Below are positions 42,401-54,400 of a DNA stretch of 64,000 nt, in pieces. A model generated the notes under the pieces. That model ran no database searches, was not told where the DNA came from, and saw only the letters and a list, made by a program, of their open reading frames with translations. A program made the position numbers and the translations under genes. The DNA is taken from positions 11,661,001 through 11,725,000 of the forward strand of contig OX291547.1 in the NCBI GenBank assembly GCA_946406115.1. The letters are read 5' to 3'. Origin of the DNA: Apoda limacodes (Eukaryota > Arthropoda > Insecta > Lepidoptera > Limacodidae). Within the stretch, counting starts at the first letter, position 1. Every line of letters starts with the position of its first letter.

Positions 42401-45400
42401 ATTGTCAAATTAAGGATTTACTACACTTTAAGTTTTAATATTTAATTTATTATTTTATGTTATTATTTTTATTAAAACTTTATTGGTACACGTAGGTCTA
42501 AGGTGTGATTCTTAATTTTTTAAATTACTGATTTTTTTTTTTATTTTCCTACTTAGTCCCTACGAAAAGAAAGGAAGAAAAGTGTTCAAATGTCCCTAAA
42601 ACGAGTGGTACAACAGTGCCGCGGTCTTCTAGCAGTCGTAACTTCCAATAACGCATGTAAACTCCGTATAAAAAAGCAAAAACGTACATTTTTAAAAGAC
42701 CCTTAAAAACGGATGTACAAAAGATAGGCACGTGACTTACGCTTTGTTTAACTTTTGTTCAGACTCCCTCGCAGTCTAGTTGGTAGAGTGGCCGGAGGGT
42801 GTGGGTTCAAATCCCGCACTGGACAAACATTTATATGATAAACATTTGTGTTTGTCTTGAGTCTGGGTGTATTTATGTATAATATGTATGCATTTACAAA
42901 AAAAAGTAATGGCTATGTATTTGTATCCGTTGTCTGGTACCCATAACACAAGCTCTGCTTACTTTGGGGCCAGACGGCGCTGTGTGTAATGTCCAAAAAT
43001 ATTTATTTTTATTTATATTTATGGGCGTCCCGCTTCAGCGATATTGCGTGTTCAATTCAGTGACTTATTTATCTAAGTACCAAAAGTCGTCGCGTGCGGC
43101 GTACGAATTTTGTGCAAGGAGTTAGTTATATTGAATCCTGGGAGTAGCATACGAATCCCGAGCGGGGCGAAGAATTATTTTCTTTTTCTTGGCTTATGCA
43201 CTTCTTTGTTGTACCATTTAATATTAGGTTGATTGTACAAAAACACCACCATGGCAGTCGTCTCCGGATCAGGGTTCAAAAGCAATCAAACTGCGAGGAG
43301 ATATGATAAAAGTAGTAAATGTCGTTGCTGCTGCAGTGTCTTAGAACCTGCTCTGACATGATACCTTTTAAACACAAACCGTAACGAAATTGGACCATTA
43401 GTATTCTAGGAAAATGGTAACAAAAGTTTCATATTTAGTTTCCATTAGAAAAAAGAGCGTTTTGTTTAAACTTCAACCTGATAGATTATTTTTATTTTTA
43501 ACATGAAGATTTAAAGTAAATTATAACAAATATGGTCTTGTAGACCCTTCACGTGCAAATATCTGACAAATCTAATAGGTAAGTAGATAAAGCCAAAAAA
43601 ATAAGTTTTGCTTTAATAAGTTTTTAACCGACGGAAAAATAGGATGTTGATGAGAGTTAACGCGTAAATATTTCTATAGATACCCACTACCGTAATCATA
43701 TTAGTAGTAACTTCAGCAACATTTCGAAAAGTATGTACTTGTAATTATAAACACGACCAAACCAAACTGAATATTGAGATGTGATACTATCTCGCTAGAT
43801 GGAGTTGATTAAAGGAGGACTTTAAGGATGAAGTTAACAAACAGATTTCGTTCATTAATTTTCTTTTCCCCGTAATTAGCTTAAAATTTGGAAATAGCTA
43901 ATCTGTTTCAAATTAGTTGTTTTTCCTAGTCATATAAATGTTCGATGTATTTTTCACGTTTGTCTTTTTTAACAATAGTTCCGTGTACAAAATAAGATTT
44001 GTGCTATAAAGTACTTACTTTTGCAACATTTGCATAAACAGCTGTTTTTTTTTTACATAGAATGTATACGAGACTGGAAGTTTCGACTGCCAACCGCACT
44101 GTAGCGCTGTATATGTATCACTGGCTCTTAAGACGACTTTGAATATAATTACCAGTCCTCTTAAGTCACAAGTTCACTTGATGCATAACTCTTTACCTTC
44201 ACACGTTGTGTTGTCCGTGAGCTTGTAGCCTTTTTCACAATCACAGTAGTATCCCACGGGAATGTCAACGCAGCGTTGTGTACAACCTCCGTTGTTTTTA
44301 GCGCATTCATTCTCGCCACATTTGTTGCGAGGTTCGTCTTCAAAGTTGGGACAATCAGGTTTGCTGTCGCACACTTTTGATAGAGGTATGCACATTCCAC
44401 CACCGCAATCAAATTCTGTTTTTTTGTCGCAAATTGTTCGAAAACGAGCTGCAACAGAATCATTAACTTAAATCAGTCACGCAAACAAAGTTATTTGATA
44501 AAATAAAACTATAAGAAGAAATGTGTTGAGATTGACAAAAAAAAACGACTTTGAGTTGGCAAGCGATCAAAATATACTTCATAAGGTTGCTTGCTGATAA
44601 TTAGTCGTATCATTTTAGATTTGACCCAAGAAGATACTTGGAAATGAATTAAAAAAAATGTAGAAGGCAGAAAACCAAGACCAAAGCTTTCGAGTTCCTT
44701 TAATATAATATTAACAAAACTGGTTCCTGTCATTACTGATATTTCACTTACTGCAGTTCAGCTCATCACTGCCATCAGGGCAATCCTTGTCACCGTTACA
44801 GTACAGCGCGCCAGGGATGCAGCTGTGGTCCTTGCACTGGAACTGGTCCAGCCTGCAGGTGATGTTTCCACGGCACAATTCCTGCGCCTCATCGCCTCCG
44901 TCGGGACAGTCGCGGTCTCCGTCACAGAGCCACGCGCGATGCACACACGTCATTCGGTCCTTACACTCAAATTCCGTTGATATGCATGGTGATACAATTT
45001 TAGGTGTTGTAGCGCAACCCTGAAAAATTTCAAGGAATAAATTATTACATTGCTCCTTTTTATGCAACTTTTCGGTGTGGCCTAGGGGTTTCGATTTCGT
45101 TTCGAGGTTCGAGCCTGGCGTGTACCAGTTAGTCTTTTACTTAATTTCTCATGTACAGTGCAGCACATTGATTTTTTATTCACAGCACTGACTTTTTGGT
45201 GAAGGTAAACATTGTAAGGAAACCTGCATACGTCAAAACAATAGAAAAGATGTATGCGAAGTCCATACTGGACCCTTATGACCCAAATCGACCTCGTTGA
45301 GACTAGGCCGTGCCCCAACAGTGAGGACGTATGAAGCTGGTAAAGTATTTAACTTTTAAAATGCATTCGATAGATAGAAATCTGAAATGAGGAAATAGTG

Positions 45401-48400
45401 TCTATTTATGTTATAAATTATGATTCAGAAATAGTAATAAAAAATGACTAATTATGACATAAACCGTGATTTGCTAGTTACAAAAAACTGTTGAAAGTTT
45501 CTAGCTTAACTTCTAAATAGCTTGTTTTGTTACTTAAACTTAATTTGAAGAGCATTTTCTATTCAGTAAAAACTACTTTTGACGAATTCTCATATCGAAA
45601 CTGAATAGTATTAAGAAAATTCTAGCCTAAAATGAAATTCAGGAAAATGTAAACAATTTTGATCGGACATTTCTCATTTTAGATTACCATAAACCTATTG
45701 CACCTTCTGCTAAAAAAAATATGTAGTCGTAGGTAACAGCAAATTACCTTATTATTATCGGGATTAAGTAAAAGCATATAAAATAAATAAATGTATATAT
45801 AAAAATGTTATTCTTCCCTTGCTTGCATGTGCTAGTCATTGATGTGTTTCGGGATAAGGGATAAGAGGATAAGCCAGTTCCCACAAGAGCAGTCGTTAAG
45901 CCAACTTGAAAAATACAGTATTCCCTAGTTAGCTTCTGGACAGGCAACTGCAAGTGTAACAGGTGTACCTCATATTAAACAACTTACCAACTCATCACTA
46001 GCATCGGGACAGTCAATGTCACCATCGCAGCGCCACCTCGCGGAGATGCAGTGACCGTCGGCGCAAGAGAAGTGTGTCTGGGGCTGGCACGTCGGCGCGG
46101 GACATTTCCGCTCGTCACTGTCGTCACCACAGTCGTCATCACCGTCGCATACCCACCGCTGCTGGATGCATTTGCCGTTGCCGCAAGTGAATTCATCAGA
46201 ACGACATGTTTCATCTAAATAATTTAATTTACATGTAGGTAATGATTATGACATATTACACTGAGTTATGTTTTGTTGATTTACTTTTAAACATTATCTT
46301 TTTTTACTTACATCTGGATATTCATCCCATATACCAAAAGAAAGTTAACAAAATAAATAAGGAAATCGACATAATTAATTATGTTTAAAGAAGAAATAAA
46401 ATTTATACTTACATGTGTTAATTAGAAAAGGAATTCTAATTGAATGCGAAAGAAAATGGAGTTAAATTTTTTTATTAAAAACTGTTTCTTATTACATCTT
46501 TACTTCATGACCGCTTCACACCGCAAATAATAAGAAACAAAAATACGAATTTCTGCACAAAATATACTCAATTAACTTAAATAAAACTACAAATGAAACG
46601 ATAAAAAGAAAACTTAAGACAACACTTGCAGTCGTACTGATAATATTGTGAACAAAATGACCTACATTTTCAACAAAATATCGTAATTCCTACAAAGCCC
46701 TGCTCCTTAGAAAAATTATCCTCACTTGTGTTGGTAACGGACATCTAGCCACGTTTAATTAAATTCCTTTGCGGGGAGAAGACAAACGTTAGCAATGGTT
46801 ATCATTGCTCTCCTCTGGAATAAAGCTTTTAAGGCTTTAAAGGTTAAGGAAAATAATGCTCGACTAAGCAATGTACATATTTCATTAGGAATAAAAGTGG
46901 TTTTACGAAGCTTTTAATGTAACCTTGAGCTGGGTATGGGTTTGAACAGAGTTAGACAGCTGAAAATAATAAGATAAACGATGACATAAAAATAGGAGCG
47001 AGCGAAGTAAGAAAGGCTCCCGAATGTGGATGTAACGATGTACATGCAACGTCATCGCTCAATGTTCAGGGTCGGTTGAAGCGGGTAGATAAGAATTTAT
47101 AGACGGATAACACTAGCGTTGATAGAATTCAGAATGTTTGACCGTAGCGAGACGTCAATGATTGATTGATGCTGTTGGCATCGAAGAGAAATGGCAAAAC
47201 TTTGACGATATCTCGGCGAGCAAGAAAGATCTTTCATTTTCAGGGAGCGTGAGATTTTTAGTTAAGGCGGCGAGAAAATTTAAAGAATGATGTTTTTGTA
47301 GGTTTTGTAGGTAAGGTTTTCGAAATGTGAAATTGACTCGTTAAACATATATATTTGGAATATGCTCAAAGAGACCATATTTAATACCAAAATCAATAAT
47401 CAGTTATATCTTTGTTCTATTTGTTTAATTTTTTTATAGCGATATAATTTTATTGAGAGAGGTATCGTATATTATGCATATTGAAAACAAAGAGGCATCG
47501 ATAGCACCGAAAGCCAATTTATATGCCAACTAAGATGAGCAATTTAGGAGTTATGAGGAACAAACAAATATTTATACAAAGACAGCTTAAATCATTACCT
47601 GTCGTAGTCGGGTAAAATTATAATAATTCTGGCGTAAAAGAATGGAAAATAGCTACTTGACTAGATACAGAAAAAGATAGTACCACGGAGAGAGATAGAT
47701 AGACGTTAAAATGGCAATAATTAAGATCCTCTATATCTGTATTTTTGTAACTAAACATAAAAACCTTACTTCGTAAGTACATATTTAACGTTATAAACAG
47801 TATGGGGCAAAAATGGAAAAAGAACTCGGTCTATAAGAAACTCTACACAGTGCGTGGTGTTCTGACGCGCTATTAACCAGTTTATTATATATTTGAGCCA
47901 ACTCTCAATATCTCGTACAAAAGTACGTACAAGGTAATTTCCCTACGTTGTCGCCTTAAAAAACATTGTTATCTTTACAGTTAATAAAACCTGTGAGACA
48001 GAAGTCACAGAAGACAGATGGGGCAGTTAAGAACAAGATGTGCTCTCTTTGAATAAGAACTTGCTCTGTAAAATAAAAACTTTTTATGCAAGCAATAAAA
48101 GTCTACAAATTGTGATAAATTACTCAGATAAAACTTACGTCGTTATTCGCACTTGAACTTTGTGTCTTAACTTGCACATGCATAATTTTCTTAAGTATAA
48201 GAGCAACAACTTTGATTTTTATAAGATCATAACTGTTGCTCACAAATAATGATATATTTGAAACAAAAAAGATATCATGCAACATTCTGTATTGTCATGA
48301 ATAAAAGGTATGTTCAAAATTGTGAGTGATTTGTAGGTGATTTTGTCAGGCAGCACCGATTTAAATTCATTAAATGTATGAGAAAAAAAAAATCCTCAAA

Positions 48401-51400
48401 TATATATAACCAATGTATGAGATTTATACCACTTAAAAATAAAAATTTGAAGCTGATTATGCAAACGACGTATTGTGTTTTGAGGCATTCACTTTTGAAA
48501 TGTAGAATGTAGATATATGTTATAATACGAAATAAGAAAAAAAAATACGTTCTTATTTTAAAAATATGAATGAAACCCCTTACTGCATGCTTTTTCGTCA
48601 GATCCATCAGAGCAGTCTGGATTATCATCGCACATCCAAGTAAGAGGCACGCATTCTCCTGTTTTCCCTCTGCAAGTGAACTCCTCTGGGCCGCACGCCT
48701 CCACTTCTGCCAATCCAACAATACATGCTCATGCCAAAATGACGCTTGAAATTCATATTGTTGTAACGGGAAGACATTAACAGCTAAAATGACATCATTC
48801 TCCTTATAAGTAACATTACATTGTGCTTTGGCGTATCCCAATTTACCATATACCTACCTAGAGCAATGAAAATATGTGGCTTCAAGTCTTGAAACTTATA
48901 ATTCTGAAATTAAAAAAGTCCAAAAAATATCACAAAAGCCGAAAAAACATAAGAGTACTCTTTAAGTTTATGTATATTTATTTTGTTACAAGTAGATCGT
49001 GCTTCTTTGTATGAAAGTGAAAGGACATTTATGAAAAACGATATTTTTGCAGAGTACTTTCAGACAAATTTATCGATTACCTATCTATCTATATATAACT
49101 ACACGGTTTTTATCCCCAGAAGTGGGTTACTAACAGCTGGAAACACACCTACATTACACAAGAATTTGTAAGAAGTAAAATAATTAAGTTAAGTGAAATT
49201 AAAGGTCTTGATATTTACATTCCACTTATGAAAATACTGAAAATTTTTCTTTATGTAAATACGAACATTTTGTCGAAGTTGTTATATTTAAACATTTTTC
49301 TCCTGCCATAGACAACCATCCTTAATTACTTTTTCCAGCTTTTAAAACTCTTTTACGGATTTTTTAAACTTTTTCGGCTATTAACTTTGCTGTCGGTTGC
49401 AAACAGTTTGTTTTCCGTAATTCCTAAATTGTTTTCGCGCTATAAATCAACGAATTCCGAATTTTTTTTTTTTTTTAAACTATTTTATTTTGACCAATGA
49501 GTTGATGTATTCGTAATCTGTATCATGCTTCACATATGTTCGTAAACAGTGTGATAAATGTCGCTGAAGAATTTCAAATAATTTAGATGTGCTTTATTCC
49601 GCGGACATGCCAATTGTTCCAGATTCATGCTGTAGGTACCCCTATCCTGACCATGCTCTTACCACACTGGTGTTCATCAGATCCGTCAGCACAGTCCGCA
49701 GCATCGTCACAACGCCATGCGGCGGGTATGCAGTGTCCAGTTGTGCACAAAAATTTGTGCTCAGGACATTTGCGCAGCGACACTGTGTGTAAAACTTTAT
49801 TGACTACGAAAATAGAACCTTTATATTCGTTTGGAAAAACCAATCGTGGATTTTACGTATCATGTATTATTCAGTAAACCTTTGCGTATATGCCAGTTTC
49901 GTACCGCAGTTTACATAAAATATTACTTTACGTTTGCGTTTTTAGTGTGAAAATACGTGTATTGTAACAAAACGTGCTCGTATAAGAATGAAATACGTGT
50001 ATTTGCTGTGTAAAGTCGATTCGTTTAAAAGGTGAAAATATTAGATTTTGCAAAGATTTCGTTTAAAAATTTTAATATATAAGTGTAAAAGATTTACGGG
50101 ATTCCACAAAATAAAATTGCTATCACTAATAAGTTCTGAAAATATACATATCTTCTGTCTTCACAAATCCTAATTAATAGAAATATTAGACATAGATCAT
50201 AGAATCATAGACCTCGTACAAAATAAAGAAACGAAAATTAAAAAACAAAGTAATTAGGTAGGTCGTATTAAGCCTAAATTTTTGTAACTCGTGCAGATTA
50301 ACTAAATAATATAGTGAGTTTCCCTTATAGATGGGGCTTTCCATTAGGAGAGGGTGACTTAAAGTTATTTCACTCAGAGTAAAGAGTTAAGTGCGTGGTC
50401 GCTATAAACCTCATTTTCCACAAATAAAAGCTCAAAAACTTTAACAATCTTTTTGTAAAGGTCGAGGAAAAGGAAGAGTCTAAAATAGACCTAAGAAATT
50501 TCTGAGATTTAATTTATTATAAATAAAATAGATCTTTTTAGTGTTCCGTACCGACGTGTTTACATTTATGAGAATACGTTAACCTATTCTGAACAATTGT
50601 GACAATAGCCTTTATTTATATATATTGTGTACTTCTATTTTCATTTCTAATTCTTTATTGCTGTCTGTTAAGGCTAAACATACGTACCTACCTTAAGGAT
50701 AGGCTTAAGTAAAGAATCCTGTATCTAAGTTTACAGGTCAGTTGATTTGACATTTTCATGATGATTCTTTTGTGAACGAATGTATTGTGTAAAGAAATAA
50801 ATGAGTTATGACAGGATATAAAATGAAAGGAAATTTATCACGTGATTTTTGGAGTTTACTCCTTAAGAATCGATTTGCATATATAAGGAGCCCGGTATGA
50901 GAAAAATGTGAGGAGTAAAATCTATCGATGAATGACCTCGTTACGTTTTTGGTGCGCATCCTATGTCGCGCAACTTTCTAATTTGGTTGTGAGTGTAGGG
51001 TATAGGGACATGTGCATAGGGTATACTGCAAAGCGACTATACCTATATGTTATTGGGTTTGTTTATTTCTATCAGTGTCAACATTTTTATATTGCTGTTT
51101 TTATTATAAATATCAATAATTAATATTGTTATTGTGAAGTTTTAATCGTTATCATTGTGTTCCGCTAAAGTGAACTGAAGGTATTTTCAAATAACTATGG
51201 CAGAAAGAGGTGTAGATGATATTGCTGGAACATCTAAAAAACACGTGGCTGCAAGGTACGTTGCAATTCATGTATTATATGTATGAGCATGTGCAATTTG
51301 TATTTATTAAATATTTTAATAATTATCGAGCGCATCCACATAAAATAGAAAATTTCTAACCTAACCAAAAATTTATTTTTTGTCGATGTCTATAAATTCT

Positions 51401-54400
51401 TCCACGTTATTATGATTTATTTTATAAATAATTTTTGAATATTAACAATTGTAATCAATAATTCGATAATATTATCAGAAAAATTGACAATATTTTTTCA
51501 TTATAATAATGTTTTTATAAAATTTTCTTTTGAAAGGTTATTTTTTAGCTTATTTAAATAATTTTCATGTACTATTTATTATTGTACGTAAAAGATTTAG
51601 TGACATAATTATCTTTTTATAACCATTTTTGTTAATTATTGAGATAATATTATATTTTAAATAAAAAATTAATTATAATAATTTTAAAAAAATGTTTATG
51701 AAAGCTTTTTTTTATCAATTTTCTTTTTAAAGTTAATTAAATTTTTTATAATTATGCATTTATAAATTTTCTAATTTTTTTTTATATTTTTTTACTAGGA
51801 AAAAATCTAAACCTCCAAAAACTCCAGCCGAGAGACAGCGAGCTTACCGATTAAAAAAAAATTAATGAAGGAAGCCCAAAATATTCTGGCAATCAACCAA
51901 CCCTCAGGGTCCGTCGCACCCGTGCACATCTGAAATTGACTATTGTAAAAAGTTTAATGTAAAATATTTCGTCGATTAGTTATAATAAATGTATATGAAA
52001 TGAATAAATATATATTTATATATGTATAGTAAACTCCAGTCGTGCGTCGGAGCTGACACACACAATTTTTTTTTTATTTAGATACTTATAATTTTAAGGG
52101 CCTTAACGTGAGCCAAATAAATGATTTACGCTAGTTTGATCAGTATAAAAGTGCTTTTAGCCGACATTCAGAAATAAATGAGAAACTTCTTAGTTTCAAT
52201 TCGAATATACCTATTGTCTATCTAATCTGAATTAATATATTAAAATTAAACGACTCGTCTTATATATATCTCATTATTAAAAAAAAACAAGTACGAATCC
52301 TTATAGAATTTGAGTTTTTGTAACTAAGTAATTTAGGATGTGACTATTCTAAAATCTCAATATTGTCTCAAAATGACAAAATATCTGTCTATATACAGTA
52401 GAACCTTGATTATTCGAACTAGTTTGGGATTCTTCTGGTAGGAGCAACATTTTGCTGGTAAGTTTTTGAATATTATTTAAGAATTATACATGTACAATCC
52501 TTAACTCATCTGTAATAGCTAGCAGCACTATTTGAAAATAAACCAAAAAGTTCTGATGGAAAAACAGTTTTTTTTTACAATCATAGACCGAAACCATGAT
52601 GTTGAGTTGCGATAAGTTGCCGTATTCAAGGTCAATAACCGAACTAAACGCGGGCGAAGCCGCAGGAAAAACGAGTAATAGATATATAATTCCTTGACCA
52701 CTAACGATAATTAAACGAAATCAGCAACAAAATTAAAAACTCAACCAAATCAAGATTTGCTAATAAGTTCCCGAACTTTGCATTAAAACGATGAAATTTA
52801 GCCAAAACTTTGATCATAAATTTTGTTGTGACATAATTAATTTTTCCCACAGAATTCTTACCGTGAAACTCTAAAAGAATCCGACGAAGAACGCATAAAT
52901 CTCGAGAATTATGGGAGATTTCTTTTATTTTCCTCACATTTTTCGTCAACTGCGTAGGGGATTTACTTTGCTTTTTAATTTCGATTAGACAGCCCACGTT
53001 CAAAGCCAATTCTAAGCTATGGAAAGCAGAAAACCCCTGTTGCCTTAATACATTTTACTTTGGGAGGGTTCAAAATAGTATTTCATAACTTTGACGATTC
53101 AAAACTGTTTGTAAAGTCCTAATTTGAATAAAAAAAAATTCTAAGACTTTGACTACACGATATTATTTAGTAGTAATTTTCACAAATAAGGGCGCTATTG
53201 TTGATATTTTGGTACTTATACTTATAACAAGGCATCTAATTAGACTGAAATTTGGCACAAAGATAGTTGAAGAGACGGAGGACATATCTCGAAATCAAAA
53301 GTTCCTGCAAGAATGACAAATTACGTGGACCTATACCAAACTTCACTACATTATCAAGTGAGTAAGGCGTTTGTAAAAAGTATATTACAGGGAGACAGGG
53401 TACACAATAATATTTAGTATATTTTTTTTGGGCTTCACACCGATGTACATACATTGTTGCAAATCAACTATGTACTAAATTAAACCTAAAATAAAGGTCT
53501 GATATGCTTTTAACCCAAGCTCCATTTTGATTGACCTCAAATCCTTATCTGTGAAAATTAGGAGTAAACAGCATTTGAATAATTTAAACATTTAAACATC
53601 TATTAAATAAACAAGGATTTGATTATTTTGTTCGTGCAAAATACCTCGTAGTCGTAACTAACGTAAGCTTCACAGTAACATTCAAATATTGTCCAAAATT
53701 CATTTATTGTGCGACAATAACGAACATTGCTTACAGGCTTAAATTAACACTTTGTTTGGCCGGGTATCACAATGACAATATTAAATTTTATTAATTATTA
53801 AACTGGTACTTGTTTCGAAACTTCAATTAAGTAAAATTTTGTTTGATCTGTTTAATACATATTAATACACTTATTAATATTAATAAAATTTTTTTTATTG
53901 GTTGTTATTATCCCGTCTTAAAACTTGATAATAATAAACACTAACATCCATTTCATGTCTTCACCAATTATATATTTACACTTACAAGCAAAAATAACTG
54001 GTCACTTACATCGACGACACTATTTCCTAACCAAAACCAGAGCCAACTTTTCACAATTTACAAATTATAACAGATTTTTATTCTTTCGACTAGAGAATCA
54101 AACCTAAAAACGTAGGCGGGTGTAAAAAAAGAAGCTTATACTGAATTAACTAACACAGGGATTAATAGTGGCATTAACCGAAGCTTAATTTAGCTTGAAT
54201 TTAGTGCAAAATAGGATTTGTGAAGTGATTAATTGTTTCTTAATCAATTAAAACATACACTAAGTAAAATATAAATATGTATATTTCAAGTATGATTATC
54301 AACCTTCTTTAATTATGATAACCTAATTATAACTATCTACTCTTATTACCTAAAATTGAGACTATTTTTCCTTAGTTTTTTTTTATGATATGTAAAAATA

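Noticed and set aside
42762..42830. tRNA-like sequence with box A and box B
   Set aside because: It is the head of a SINE: the body and tail follow directly, the same unit recurs at 7844, and no complete tRNA acceptor end is visible.
48314..48841. 175-codon minus-strand open frame
   Set aside because: It runs across LpR exon 3 in a different frame from the cysteine-rich LA module, and most of it is hydrophobic AT-derived translation.
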